This document shows positions 44,111 to 53,400 of a stretch of 64,000 nt of DNA, piece after piece (position 1 is the stretch's first letter; every line of letters starts with the position of its first letter). This stretch comes from an uncultured Sinobacteraceae bacterium (lineage in GTDB: Bacteria > Pseudomonadota > Gammaproteobacteria > Nevskiales > Nevskiaceae): assembly GCA_903822975.1 (NCBI GenBank), contig CAIJRD010000007.1, positions 62,001-126,000 on the forward strand, in the 5' to 3' direction. Made by a program: the position numbers and the translations under genes. The notes under the pieces are model-generated. The model had not been told where the DNA came from. It searched no databases and worked only from the letters and a program-made list of their open reading frames with translations.

Positions 44111-44187
44111 CGGCCTTATAACGGCCTCGCGACTGCCTCGAAACGGCCTCGCGACTGCCTCGAAACTGCCTCGCGACTGCCTTGTGC
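44111..44187. repeat. 11-bp tandem array, seven units
   Basis: Seven 11-mers alternate CGGCCTCGCGA and CTGCCTCGAAA types, making a 22-bp higher-order unit repeated nearly exactly (44122-44143 and 44144-44165 are identical). It lies in the 314-bp gap between the yidB terminator and the 3' end of tryptophan dioxygenase; no gene is seen in that gap. Confidence 0.88.
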
Positions 44188-44302
44188 TGGCGCGCGCATC
44201 GATGACACGCGGTGCGATCACGCTACGTGGATGTAATCGCACGGACGCGACTTACGCACGTCGCGAGCGACACCGCCTGCAAGCTCGTGTTCCAGCGACT
44301 GA

Positions 44303-45091
44303 TCACAGTCGCGTGCGGATCGCCCACAAGTCTTCGAACAGCGGGCGGAACAGGGTTTCGCGCAGGTAGGCCGCACCGGCCGAGCCACCCGTACCTGCTT
44401 TGAAGCCAATCGTGCGCTCGACCATTTTGACGTGGCGATAGCGCCATTCCTGCAGACCTTCATCGAGATCGACCAGGCGCTCGCACAACTGCGCCTCCAG
44501 CGGCCGCTCACGATAAACCTGCAAGAGCGCGTCCTGCACGCCGACATCGGCCATCGTCGCCAGCGCGGGATCGCGACTCAATGCCGCCGCCGGAATGGCA
44601 ACGCCGCGCACTGCCAGCCAACGCAGAAACGCGTCGTACAGCGAAGGATCGGCGAACAACTTGTCGAGTGCGCTGCGCTCCGCACTGCCCACCGCATGGG
44701 CCTCACGCACGGCGATACGCTTGTGTCCCAGCACGGTTTCGATCATGCGGAACTGCAGCGACTGGAAGCCGCTGGACGCCTGCAGCCGCGCACGGAATGC
44801 GGCGAATGAAAGTGGCGTCATCGTTTCCAGTACATCGACCTGCGCGACCAGCGTCTTCAGGATGGTCAGTACGCGGTCGAGTCCGGCCAGCGCGCGCGGA
44901 GCGTCGTCGGCCAGCAGTGCCGCACGCACACCGCGCAGCTCGTGAAGCTGCTGCTTGAACCACAATTCATAGACCTGGTGAATGACGATGAACAGCAGCT
45001 CGTCGTGTTCCTGCGACTGCGGCTGCTGCAGGCCGAGCAGTGCATCGAGCTGCAAATAGCTCGCATAGGTAATCGCCTTGGAATCGGGCAT
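44303..45091 (-). CDS. kynA: Tryptophan 2,3-dioxygenase
   Basis: A 262-residue heme dioxygenase that opens tryptophan to N-formylkynurenine, the first step of the kynurenine route. Family blocks: FIVIHQVYELWFKQQLHEL with active-site His38, SGFQSLQFRMIE, and the C-terminal EWRYRHVKMVERTIGFKAGT with the proximal heme His near 220, then GGSAGAAYL. The ATG at 45091 starts at the usual N-terminus; an upstream ATG at 45172 is less likely. No other kynurenine gene is next to it, so it is isolated between yidB and the ene-reductase-like gene. 296 bp upstream hold no gene. Confidence 0.94.
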   Translation of the reverse strand: MPDSKAITYASYLQLDALLGLQQPQSQEHDELLFIVIHQVYELWFKQQLHELRGVRAALLADDAPRALAGLDRVLTILKTLVAQVDVLETMTPLSFAAFRARLQASSGFQSLQFRMIETVLGHKRIAVREAHAVGSAERSALDKLFADPSLYDAFLRWLAVRGVAIPAAALSRDPALATMADVGVQDALLQVYRERPLEAQLCERLVDLDEGLQEWRYRHVKMVERTIGFKAGTGGSAGAAYLRETLFRPLFEDLWAIRTRL

Positions 45092-45387
45092 CGGAAGGCT
45101 CGTGAATGAAATTGCGGCGAGGATAGCGCTGGCGCACCGGCGATGCGCGTTCGGCAACGCGTTATCGGTCAAGCGCTCCGGCGATGCGCGGCCGTAAACA
45201 GGTCATCGGTCAGGCGCGCCGACCGCCGCATCCGATTGCGGGATCGCAAGCTGATGATGATGCAGCGCTCGCAGGCGCCACTGGATCACGAGCAAGAATG
45301 GGTCACGGGCACGATGGGACACGAACACGTATTGGTTACAGTCACGCGCGCGCAATTCCTGATCGCGGCAATCACGGCGCACGCGGC

Positions 45388-46701
45388 TCAGCCGGCGGCG
45401 GGCATCCGGTTGAGTTGCACGTCATTCGGCGCGCGCAGTACGCAGGCCGTGCCGCCCTCGCTGTACATCAGCGGCACGCATTGATTGCAGGCGGTGCAGC
45501 CCGACTCCAACACGCTGCCATCGGCAAAGCGATTGACCAGTTGCGGATCGTGCAATAGCGCGCGTCCCATCGTCACGCAGTCGAATCCTTCTTGCATCAG
45601 TTGCTCGACGCCGGCCAGCGAGGTCGCGCCGCCGAGGTAGGCCAGCGGCATCGCCACCGCCTTGCGAACCTGCCGCGAGTGTTCCAGAAAATACAGCGGC
45701 CGGAACGTCACACGCGGTTCCCACAGACGCATCAGCCGCGTTGCGAATTTGACCACCGGGTTCTGCATGACTTCAACCGCCGCCGCCGGCATGTTGCTGC
45801 CAAAGATCGTCCACGGCGATTCGACGTTCATGCCGCCGCTCAACACCAGCAAGTGCGCGCCGCCGCGCTCGAGCACGCGCGCAACATCGACCGCGTCGCT
45901 GGCGGTCGCACCGCCTTTGAATCCCTCGGTGACGCCGATCTTGCACGTCACTGCGAGCCGGTTACCGACCGCATCGAGTACGCGCGCCAACACCTGCGCG
46001 GGAAAGCGTGCGCGAAGCGTCGCGTCACCACCGTAGCCGTCGCGGCGGTGGTTGTATTTCGGCGACAAGAACTGGCTGAGCAGGTAGCCATGCCCCATGT
46101 GCAATTCCACCGCGTCGAAGCCACAGGCCTCGGCACGCTTCGCGGCGGCGACGAATTCGGCAGCGACGCGGTTGAGATCGGCGGGCGTCATCGCGGTCTT
46201 GAACAAGCGGCCGCTGATCACGCCGGCAGCATTGAAGCCACCCGACGCACTCAAGGGATACCCGGTCGACAACGACGGCAGGAAATTGAAGGCACCGCCA
46301 TGCGTCAGCTGCGCGCAGGCGGCCGCGCCTTCGCGATGCACCGCGTCGGTGAGGACACGCAGATGCGGCAGGCTGGCCTCGTCGAGCGTGACCTGATCGA
46401 CGAAGGTGCGACCGTCGGGACTTACCGCGCAGTACGCCACGGTCGTCATTGCAGCGCCACCCGCAGCCATCGCGCGATGATGCGCCACCAGCGCCTTCGA
46501 CGGCACGCCGCCGCGCGCCATGCCCTCGTTGGTAGCCGACTTGATGAATCGGTTGCGCAGGTTCAGCGGGCCGATGCGGATCGGACGAAACGGCGAATGC
46601 TGTTCCGCGGCCGGCGTTGCAGGCGTTCGACCATCGACCGCGGCTGAAGTCCCATTGGCGTTGGCAATCGCATTGACCGCGCGCGGCGTGCTGCCGGTCA
46701 T
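45388..46701 (-). CDS. NADH:flavin oxidoreductase (Old Yellow Enzyme, 2,4-dienoyl-type)
   Basis: A 437-residue FMN enzyme with a TIM-barrel. Motifs: PIRIGPLNLRNRFIKSATNE, ACAQLTHGGA (His-x-Gly ligands), GFDAVELHMGHGYLLSQFLS, YGGDATLRARFPAQVL, GFDCVTMGRALLHDP. A C-terminal CTACNQC-type cysteine set (Cys-x2-Cys-x2-Cys) could hold an Fe-S cluster, as in dienoyl-CoA reductases, but the second flavin domain of those enzymes is missing. Members reduce activated C=C bonds, including steroid enones. The first 35 residues are a low-complexity Asn/Thr/Ala extension. The 9-bp array lies directly upstream. Confidence 0.88.
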   Translation of the reverse strand: MTGSTPRAVNAIANANGTSAAVDGRTPATPAAEQHSPFRPIRIGPLNLRNRFIKSATNEGMARGGVPSKALVAHHRAMAAGGAAMTTVAYCAVSPDGRTFVDQVTLDEASLPHLRVLTDAVHREGAAACAQLTHGGAFNFLPSLSTGYPLSASGGFNAAGVISGRLFKTAMTPADLNRVAAEFVAAAKRAEACGFDAVELHMGHGYLLSQFLSPKYNHRRDGYGGDATLRARFPAQVLARVLDAVGNRLAVTCKIGVTEGFKGGATASDAVDVARVLERGGAHLLVLSGGMNVESPWTIFGSNMPAAAVEVMQNPVVKFATRLMRLWEPRVTFRPLYFLEHSRQVRKAVAMPLAYLGGATSLAGVEQLMQEGFDCVTMGRALLHDPQLVNRFADGSVLESGCTACNQCVPLMYSEGGTACVLRAPNDVQLNRMPAAG

Positions 46702-46714
46702 CGTAGCGTGCTCA

Positions 46715-46777
46715 TCGGTACTGTCGCTTCGGTCGCTTCTGTCGCTTCAGTCGCTTCTGTTACTTCTGTCGCTTCTA
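46715..46777. repeat. 9-bp tandem array, seven units
   Basis: Seven 9-mers of the type TCGCTTCTG (variants TCGCTTCGG, TCGCTTCAG, TTACTTCTG, TCGGTACTG) lie in phase between the OYE gene and the upstream SDR gene. It starts 14 bp upstream of the OYE start codon. Confidence 0.88.
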
Positions 46778-46864
46778 GTGCGGGCAGCGAATCGCAATCG
46801 GCACAGGGGTGAGCAGACAGACACGCTGTTTCACGCCGCGCATCCATCGACGTTGGCATCGCAT

Positions 46865-47620
46865 TCAGCCGAGGTAGGCCTGGCCGCCGTCGACCGCGAT
46901 GCTCTGGCCGTTGATGTAACGGCAGTCGTCCGAGCACAGGGTTGCGACAAAACGGCCGATATCGGTTTCGCAATCGCCGACGCGCTGCATCGGCACGGTG
47001 GCGATGAAGGCCGCGGCTTCTTGCGGCCGCGCTCGGGTCCAGCCGTCCATTGCCGGCGAATTGCCGAGCGGCAGGATGGCATTCGTACGGATGCCGTCGC
47101 GCGCCCACTCGCAAGCGGCTGCGCGGGTGAGCTGGCGAATCGCTTCCTTCACCGCGCCGTAGGCGCCGTAACCGCTGGCGTCCCAGCGATGCGCCGCTGG
47201 CGATGCGAGGTTGACGATGCAGCCGTCGCCCTTCAGGTGTGCGTGCGCCAGCTTCATCAGGCGGAAGGTCGCCAGCGGCCCCGAATCCCAGCCTGCGGCG
47301 AAGGCGGCATCGCTGACGTTCAGCAGCGTGCCGAGCGGCACTTCCTGTGCGTTGTTGACCAGGATGTTGAGGCCACCGAGCCGTGCGACCACCTGGCTCA
47401 CGCAATCGGCGACCGCAGCGGCGTCCTTGACGTCGCAAGCCAGCGCCAGGGCGCGACCGCCGCGGCGCTCGATCTCCGCCGCCGTCTGCTCCACTTTCGA
47501 TAGCGTTCGACCGGTCACCGCAACCGCGGCACCGTCGGCGGCAAGCGCAAAGGCAATCCCCTGCCCGACACCCTGGCCCGCGCCGGTGACCAGCGCCACC
47601 TTGCCGGCGAGTCTGTGCAT
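46865..47620 (-). CDS. SDR-family oxidoreductase
   Basis: A 251-residue classical SDR. Coenzyme loop VTGAGQGVGQGIAFALA (about residues 11-27), TGRTLSKVEQ suggesting NADP, ILVNNAQEVPL, and YGAVKEAIRQL with the catalytic Tyr and Lys; the Ser in NLASPAAH is one residue farther from the Tyr than usual. It is third in the minus-strand order HsaA-like monooxygenase, KstD, SDR, with an 88-bp gap after KstD. The steroid substrate is inferred from context. Confidence 0.85.
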   Translation of the reverse strand: MHRLAGKVALVTGAGQGVGQGIAFALAADGAAVAVTGRTLSKVEQTAAEIERRGGRALALACDVKDAAAVADCVSQVVARLGGLNILVNNAQEVPLGTLLNVSDAAFAAGWDSGPLATFRLMKLAHAHLKGDGCIVNLASPAAHRWDASGYGAYGAVKEAIRQLTRAAACEWARDGIRTNAILPLGNSPAMDGWTRARPQEAAAFIATVPMQRVGDCETDIGRFVATLCSDDCRYINGQSIAVDGGQAYLG

Positions 47621-47708
47621 GTCGTCTGATCCCTCGTTGAGTCTGAGCGTTGTGTTACTTCTAATCGAACATCGCGCCGCAGGATTTGGGAAGCACTCGG
47701 CGTGGCGC

Positions 47709-49475
47709 TCAGGCCGCGCTGAGTACGTCGAGCTTCTGCACCGCAGGCTCGCTTTGCGGCTGCGCCAGGCTGCGCGCGGCGATGTAGGCGAAGGTCATCG
47801 CCGGGCCCAGCGTGGCACCGGGTCCGGCATATGTTCGGCCCATTACCGCGGCCGAACAGTTGCCGACCGCGTACAGACCTTCGATGCGGCTGCCATCGGC
47901 ACGCACCACGCGCGCGTGTTCGTCGGTGACGAGTCCGCCCTTGGTGCCCAGCTCGCCCGGCTGCACGCGCACGGCGTAGAACGGCGCCTTCGCAATCGGT
48001 GCGAGACAGGTGTTGGGCTTGCAGGTTGGGTCGCTGTAGTAGCGGTCGAACACGGTATTGCCCTTGCCGAATTGGGTGTCCGTGCCGGACTTTGAAAACG
48101 CGGCGATGTCGGCCACCGACTGGTTGAGTCCGTGCACATCGACGCCGATCTTGACCGCCAGCGCTTCGAGGGATTCGGCACGGTAATACACCGAATCGAG
48201 CCATTCCTTCGGCAGCTTCGAATCCGGCTGGATGCTGCCCGGCAGCATCGGACCCATCGGATACTTGCGGCGATAGTCGGCGTCGAAGATCAGCCAGCAC
48301 GGTACCGCCTTGCCGGTCTTCGCCTGATCCGCCTGAATCGCGTAGACCACTTCCGTATACGGCGCCGCCTCGTTGACGAAGCGCTGGCCAAGTTGGTTGA
48401 CCATCACGCAGCCCGGCAGTCCGCGCTCGACGAACAGACCCGACGCCGACGTGGCACCCGGCATCGTCATGGTCGGCGTGCCCCAGGTCAGGTCCATGAA
48501 CTTCAGATCGGCGCCGAGGGCGATGCCGGCACGAATGCCGTCGCCATGATTGATCGGCGGTGCGGCGGTCCAGGCGCTATTGGTCGGCTTCGGCAGATAC
48601 TGATCGCGCATCTGCTGGTTCGACTCGAAACCACCGCAGGCCAGCACCACGCCGCGGCGAGCCGCGATGCGCAGGCGCTGTCCGTTGCGACTGAGGTTGA
48701 CGCCGACCACGCGGCCGTTGTCCTCGATCAGCGATTCGAGGCCGGTCGACAACTGCAGCGGAATGTCCTGCTCCTGCAGCGCGCGACGCAGGCTGCCGAC
48801 CAGCGCCTGACCGAGCGTGCCGCGCCGGTCGCGCGTGCTCTGGCGGCGCCAGCCGAAGTCGAGCCAGTACTTCGCCATCATCTTGATCATCAGCCAGATC
48901 CAGCCCGGCCCGCGCGTGAACAGTGTGTGCGCTTCAACCTGATTCATCGCCACGCGGCCCATCAGCAGCGTGCTCTTGTAAGCCTCGCGCTGCTGATTGA
49001 GTAGCGCGCCGAGGCTGGCCAGATCGAATTCGCCCGGCTCCATCGTTCGATAGCCGGGCTTGCCGCCCGGCTTGTCCGGAAAGTAATCCGGATAGCGCTT
49101 CACTGCGGCGAACTTGACGCCAAAGCGCTGCGCCAGGAAGCGCACCATCTCCGGCGCATTGCGCAGGTAGGCTTCGATGCGCGCCGCCGGCACTTCGCCG
49201 GCGGTGAGATAGTTCATGTAGGTCAGCGCCTCGGCATAGGAATCGGTGCCGCCAAGGCCGGGGATCTGATCATTGCAAGGAATCCAGATGCCGCCGCCGG
49301 ACACAGCACTGGTGCCGCCGTAGCTATCGGCCTTTTCCAGCACGATCGCGCTCAGTCCTTGCGCCTTGGCGCACAGTGCGGCGGTCATGCCGCCCGCACC
49401 GGAGCCGATAACGACGACGTCGTACGTCTGATCGAATTTCGCGTCCTGCGAGCGGCCCGTTCCCTGGTCGTTCAT
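47709..49475 (-). CDS. kstD: 3-Ketosteroid delta-1-dehydrogenase
   Basis: A 588-residue FAD enzyme that introduces the 1,2 double bond into 3-ketosteroids. FAD loop YDVVVIGSGAGGMTAALCAK (about 18-37), EKADSYGGTSAVSGGGIWIP, ACGGFESN, and the ending GLYAVGNCSAAVMGRTYAGP-GATLG, where the family has the catalytic Tyr and Gly of TYPGPG (here Ala replaces Pro). Similar to KstD of Rhodococcus and Comamonas TesH. It follows the HsaA-like gene by 9 bp, so the two are almost certainly one transcript. It differs clearly from the flavoprotein at 32 kb, so the locus has two ketosteroid desaturases. Confidence 0.9.
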   Translation of the reverse strand: MNDQGTGRSQDAKFDQTYDVVVIGSGAGGMTAALCAKAQGLSAIVLEKADSYGGTSAVSGGGIWIPCNDQIPGLGGTDSYAEALTYMNYLTAGEVPAARIEAYLRNAPEMVRFLAQRFGVKFAAVKRYPDYFPDKPGGKPGYRTMEPGEFDLASLGALLNQQREAYKSTLLMGRVAMNQVEAHTLFTRGPGWIWLMIKMMAKYWLDFGWRRQSTRDRRGTLGQALVGSLRRALQEQDIPLQLSTGLESLIEDNGRVVGVNLSRNGQRLRIAARRGVVLACGGFESNQQMRDQYLPKPTNSAWTAAPPINHGDGIRAGIALGADLKFMDLTWGTPTMTMPGATSASGLFVERGLPGCVMVNQLGQRFVNEAAPYTEVVYAIQADQAKTGKAVPCWLIFDADYRRKYPMGPMLPGSIQPDSKLPKEWLDSVYYRAESLEALAVKIGVDVHGLNQSVADIAAFSKSGTDTQFGKGNTVFDRYYSDPTCKPNTCLAPIAKAPFYAVRVQPGELGTKGGLVTDEHARVVRADGSRIEGLYAVGNCSAAVMGRTYAGPGATLGPAMTFAYIAARSLAQPQSEPAVQKLDVLSAA

Positions 49476-49484
49476 GCCTGCACC

Positions 49485-50681
49485 CTAGATGAAGAAGTCG
49501 GTGTTCGGACGGCCCAGCAGTACGCCGCCGTAATTGCGGCCGAACTGCTCGGGATTGTTCGCGTAGTGACCACGCGCCGCGAAGATGTCGGTGACGTAGC
49601 GATGCAGCGGGAAGTCGGTGAAGATGCCGCGGCCACCGCAGGCCGAGAACAACTGATAGGCATGCTTGGCGCAACGCTCGACCACCTGCGAAGCCTGATG
49701 ACGGAACAGCAGCCGCTGGTTGACGTCGTCGAGCGGCTGGCCGGCGCGGATCTTCGACATCAGCACTTCGAAGTTTCGATGCAGCACCAGTTTCATCTCG
49801 TCGATCGAAGTTGCGCTCTCGGCGGCTGCAAGTTGCGCCGGCGCCTGCTCCGAAGTCTTGTTGCCCATGTCGCCGACGCGCACCTTGGCGAAGTCGAGGA
49901 AGGTGTCAAGCGCGCCCTGCAGGCCGCCGATCGCCGCCGACGACACCGCGCGCACGAAGATCTGCCCGAACGGCAGCTTGTAGAGATCGGCGGTGAAAGT
50001 GTCGCGGCCTGGGTTGGTGCCCATGAAGCCATCGCTCGCCTTGTGCGTGCGGTATTCCGGTACGAAGACGTCTTTGACGACGATGTCGTTCGAACCAGTG
50101 CCCTTCAGACCCATCGTGTGCCAGGTGTCGACCACTTCGAAATCGGCGCGCGGCAGCAGGAAGGTGCGGTATTCCGGCGGCTGCCCTTCGCTGAAGATCA
50201 GGCCGCCGAGCAGCACCCACTGGCAATGATCGATGCCGCTGGAGAATCCCCAGCGTCCGCTGAAGCGAAAGCCACCATCGACCGGCTTGACCTGGCCCTT
50301 GGGCATGTAGGTCGACGCGATCAAGACTTTATTGTCCTGACCCCAGACGTCTTCTGCTGCGCGCGGATCGAATAGCGCGATCTGCCAGTTGTGGACGCCG
50401 ACCACGCCATAGACCCAGGCGGTCGACATGCAGCCTTCGGCCAGCGTCATGCAGATGTCGTAGAACACCTGCGGGTCCATTTCGTAACCGCCGTAGAGTT
50501 TCGGCTTCAACACTTCGAAGAATCCCGCAGCCTGCATGTCGGCAATGGTTTCCGCCGGAAGGCGACGCTCGCGCTCGGCCTGCGCGCTGCGCTGCGCCAG
50601 CACCGGCACCAGCTCGCGCGCTTTCTGCAGCAGCGATTCGGGCGTGACCAGCGACGTGACTTTTTGCCGTTGCATTTGCAT
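49485..50681 (-). CDS. HsaA-like flavin monooxygenase
   Basis: A 398-residue protein of the acyl-CoA-dehydrogenase-fold two-component monooxygenases, close in length and pattern to HsaA/TesA2, which hydroxylates 3-HSA (the secosteroid with an aromatic ring A). Blocks: RERRLPAETIADMQAAGFFE, LYGGYEMDPQVFYDICMTLA, WVYGVVGVHNWQIALFD, RFSGRWGFSSGIDHCQWVLL, HTMGLKGTGSNDIVV and GRGIFTDFPLHRYVTDIFAA. A flavin reductase partner (HsaB) is not in the window. ATG 50681 with GAGGA six bases upstream is preferred. First gene of the minus-strand steroid operon; the KshA-like gene is divergent. Confidence 0.85.
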   Translation of the reverse strand: MQMQRQKVTSLVTPESLLQKARELVPVLAQRSAQAERERRLPAETIADMQAAGFFEVLKPKLYGGYEMDPQVFYDICMTLAEGCMSTAWVYGVVGVHNWQIALFDPRAAEDVWGQDNKVLIASTYMPKGQVKPVDGGFRFSGRWGFSSGIDHCQWVLLGGLIFSEGQPPEYRTFLLPRADFEVVDTWHTMGLKGTGSNDIVVKDVFVPEYRTHKASDGFMGTNPGRDTFTADLYKLPFGQIFVRAVSSAAIGGLQGALDTFLDFAKVRVGDMGNKTSEQAPAQLAAAESATSIDEMKLVLHRNFEVLMSKIRAGQPLDDVNQRLLFRHQASQVVERCAKHAYQLFSACGGRGIFTDFPLHRYVTDIFAARGHYANNPEQFGRNYGGVLLGRPNTDFFI

Positions 50682-51244
50682 TGCTATTCCTCGATTTGTT
50701 CGGTGACGCCCGGATCGTGCGCGGAAGCAGCTGCCGCAGACCACCGAGCGGATACGGCCAGTGGCGGGCTCATCTGGGCGCCATCGCACTTTCCCCAAAT
50801 CGAGGCCCCGCGGCATCGTCCGAAATGACTAGCCGCCTGCGGCGCAGCCGCGACCCCTGGGTAAACCCGCTGGCAGCAAGCGGCGAAGCGGCTTTGCATC
50901 GACGGCGACGCCAGCTGATTCAGCCCCTGTGAATTGCGCTCGGAACCCGCGGACATCGCAGCGACGGCGAACGCGTGTCATTCCGCCGATTCTGAAAGCT
51001 GCATGGAACCACCGCCGTTGACACCGCTGAAGCGGTGTTTAGACCTGCGCCGCAAACCAAGCAAAGACATGACCAGCCGATCCGCAGAAGGAGCCTGCGC
51101 GCACGACTTCAAGACAGGCCTGCGGTGCGTAAGCAAACAGTTCACTCAAACGGGTGATGCGGCTGCGTCGCCGCATTCACAAACTGCCTGCACGCTGCGG
51201 CATCCGTCCATGAGATTCCGCGACTCACCGGAGTTTTCAAGCTT
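50682..51244. other. Divergent intergenic region, hsaA-like / kshA-like
   Basis: A 563-bp control region between two steroid operons. No gene, repeat array or clear sigma-70 promoter is seen. It is a natural place for a TeiR- or KstR-like binding site. Confidence 0.5.
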
Positions 51245-52363
51245 ATGGCAACCAGCAAGGATTACGGCCTCGGCGAACATACCTTCCCGCGCGGCTGGTT
51301 CATGATTGCGGACAGCGCCAAGGTCGACAGCAAGCCGCAGTCGCTGCGCTTCTTCGGACAGGACTTCGCGCTGTACCGCGGTGCCAGCGGCCGCGTCGTG
51401 CTGCTCGACGCGTACTGCCCGCACATGGGCACGCACTTGGCTTGCGAGACCACATCGTTTGTCGTGCAGGATGGGCGCGTCGAAGGCGATTCGATCCGCT
51501 GCCCGTACCACGGTTGGCGCTTCAACGCCGACGGCAAATGCGACGACATCCCCTATTCGGATGCGCCGATTCCGCGTGCGGCCAAGGTCAAATCTTGGCC
51601 GGTCGAGGAGCGGCTCGGCGGCGTGTTCGTCTGGCACGATCCCGAGGGCGGTGAGCCGGAATGGGCAGCACCGGATCTGCCCGAATGGCAGGACAAGTCC
51701 TGGGTGCAGTGGCAGTTCGACGATCTCGGCACGCTGGCCTGCCACCCGCAGGAGATCATCGACAACATCGCCGATTGTTCGCATCTCGGGCCGCTGCATG
51801 GCTCCACGGTGCAGTTCTTCGAAAACGAGTTCCGCGGACATCTCGCCATTCAACGCCAGGGCGGCGGACATCGCACGCTGGTGTCGGCCGATGGCAAGAG
51901 CGCGATGCTGATCACCGATACGGTCTACCACGGACCCGGCGTGCTGCTGTCGCACCTCACCGGCATGCACGATTCGATCATCTTCATTGCGCACACACCG
52001 ATCGACGATGGTGTGGTGCATGTCTGGCACGCACTGCTGGTGAAGGCCGCCAGCGGCTTGCCGGTCGCCAACGAATCCGACATCGTCGCTGCGCGCGCCT
52101 ATCAGCAGAGCGCGCTGTGGTCGTTCGCACAGGACTTCGGCATCTGGGCCAACAAGCGCCCCAATCTGCACGGCATGTACGTCAGTGGCGACGGTCCGCA
52201 TCGCAAGGCACGCGCCTGGTACAAGCAGTTCTACAACCCGCGTGCGCGCAAGCAGGAATTCCTCGCCGAGGCCGAAGGCGTGTACTCGCCACAGGGAATG
52301 CCGGGTGCGCCGGTAGCGGCGCGCGGTGAAATGTCGCTCGCTGCAGCGGTGGCGGCGGGCTAG
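51245..52363 (+). CDS. Rieske oxygenase, KshA-like (3-ketosteroid 9-alpha)
   Basis: A 372-residue Rieske non-heme iron oxygenase. The 2Fe-2S ligands are Cys58, His60 (DAYCPHMGTHLA) and Cys86, His89 (RCPYHGWRFNADGKC). The mononuclear iron site is IIDNIADCSHLGPLHG with His180-x4-His185. Length and the single-subunit layout match KshA, which 9-hydroxylates 3-ketosteroids and so opens ring B together with KstD. A reductase (KshB) is not seen nearby. The ATG at 51245 is followed by ATSKDYGLG; AGTTTTCAAGC precedes it without a good Shine-Dalgarno. The gene is divergent from the HsaA-like operon. Confidence 0.88.
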   Translation: MATSKDYGLGEHTFPRGWFMIADSAKVDSKPQSLRFFGQDFALYRGASGRVVLLDAYCPHMGTHLACETTSFVVQDGRVEGDSIRCPYHGWRFNADGKCDDIPYSDAPIPRAAKVKSWPVEERLGGVFVWHDPEGGEPEWAAPDLPEWQDKSWVQWQFDDLGTLACHPQEIIDNIADCSHLGPLHGSTVQFFENEFRGHLAIQRQGGGHRTLVSADGKSAMLITDTVYHGPGVLLSHLTGMHDSIIFIAHTPIDDGVVHVWHALLVKAASGLPVANESDIVAARAYQQSALWSFAQDFGIWANKRPNLHGMYVSGDGPHRKARAWYKQFYNPRARKQEFLAEAEGVYSPQGMPGAPVAARGEMSLAAAVAAG

Positions 52364-52473
52364 AACGCGGGAAGTGAGACGCCCGGCTGTGGCGCGACAT
52401 TCGCGCGCAGCCGGCGGCACAGCCGCATCGTCGATGTCTGCAATCTCGCCGATTGTGGCGGCGCTTGAACCGG

Positions 52474-52929
52474 CTACATCTGCAGCGCCTTGCGCATCCA
52501 CTCCGGCATGTTGTGGTTGTAGCACTTGCGCTCGACCCGTTCGCTGATGCGCCAACCCTGCGGCGTTCGCACGAAGCGATCGAGATACCAGAGCCCGAGG
52601 AACATCACGTCGCTGCCGCCTTCCGGCCGCGGCACTTCCATCGGATTGAAGCAGGCGGTGCTGCCGGTTGCGGTGTCGCCATCAACCCGGCAGCTGAAAT
52701 TGCCGACGAAATGCATGTACGCGGGAAACGATGCCAGCGCCTGCGGCAGCCAGTCGCGGATCTTCGGATACGGTCCGTCGATGCCGCCCATCGCCCGGTA
52801 ATCGATGTAGGCATCGGCGGTGAACACCTCGTCGAGGCGGTGATACGCGCGCTCGTCGATGGCGTTGGCGTAATCGATCACCAACTGCTCAAGACTCAGT
52901 CGATCGGAGATCTGCTGCAGTGACATCAT
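52474..52929 (-). CDS. SnoaL/NTF2-like protein
   Basis: A 151-residue protein with the NTF2-like cone fold: SDRLSLEQLVIDYANAIDER, LDEVFTADAYIDYRAMGG, MHFVGNFSCRVDGDTATG, LGLWYLDRFVRTPQGWRISE. The family includes ketosteroid isomerases, polyketide cyclases, scytalone dehydratase-like enzymes and hydroxylase small subunits. Active-site residues of a true isomerase are not recognised here, so the role is unknown; a dehydratase or isomerase on a steroid intermediate is plausible by context. It converges on the KshA-like gene, and the ketosteroid isomerase gene is upstream on the same strand (90-bp gap). Confidence 0.82.
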   Translation of the reverse strand: MMSLQQISDRLSLEQLVIDYANAIDERAYHRLDEVFTADAYIDYRAMGGIDGPYPKIRDWLPQALASFPAYMHFVGNFSCRVDGDTATGSTACFNPMEVPRPEGGSDVMFLGLWYLDRFVRTPQGWRISERVERKCYNHNMPEWMRKALQM

Positions 52930-53019
52930 CGTGCTGCACTCCCTTGCACTTTTGTCGGTCGCTTGCGCGACGCCGTTGCGGCCAACCGAATATTGAGGAT
53001 GTCCGCGGAAGCCGCTGCG

Positions 53020-53400
53020 CTAAGCGGACATTTCCATATCGCTACGTCCCCAGTAGGCGCGCATCGAAGTGAATTCGCCGGCGTCGTTGAAGGTCATTAC
53101 GTCGATCACGCGGATCACCGCACGACCCTGTGGCATGTTCAACTGGACATCGAAGGCCATCGCCGCCGAATTGCCGTGCGAGGCCCGGATCGGTGCGGCC
53201 AGCGCCAGCCGTGCGCCGCTCTTCATCGCCATCTTGTAGAACGCTGCGACGGCCGGCTTACCCTGCTTGACCGGACTGCCGACCGGATCTTCGACGCTGG
53301 CGTCCTCGGCGTAGAGCGCGACGATGCCGTCGAGATCATCGCGGTTGTAAGCGTCGATATAGGCCTGCATCGCCTGCTTCATGCGGTCTTCGCCGAGCAT
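53020..53400 (-). CDS. Delta5-3-ketosteroid isomerase
   Basis: A 126-residue isomerase moving the steroid double bond from position 5 to 4. Catalytic residues match the Comamonas enzyme in position: Tyr14 (QAYIDAYNRDDLDGIVALYA), Asp38 in VEDPVGSP, and Asp100 in RVIDVMTF corresponding to the third active-site residue. The C-terminus SMRAYWGRSDMEMSA fits as well. It is the most direct evidence that the region handles steroids. Gene order on the minus strand is KSI then SnoaL protein. 327 bp separate it from the divergent LuxR regulator. Confidence 0.95.
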   Translation of the reverse strand: MLGEDRMKQAMQAYIDAYNRDDLDGIVALYAEDASVEDPVGSPVKQGKPAVAAFYKMAMKSGARLALAAPIRASHGNSAAMAFDVQLNMPQGRAVIRVIDVMTFNDAGEFTSMRAYWGRSDMEMSA

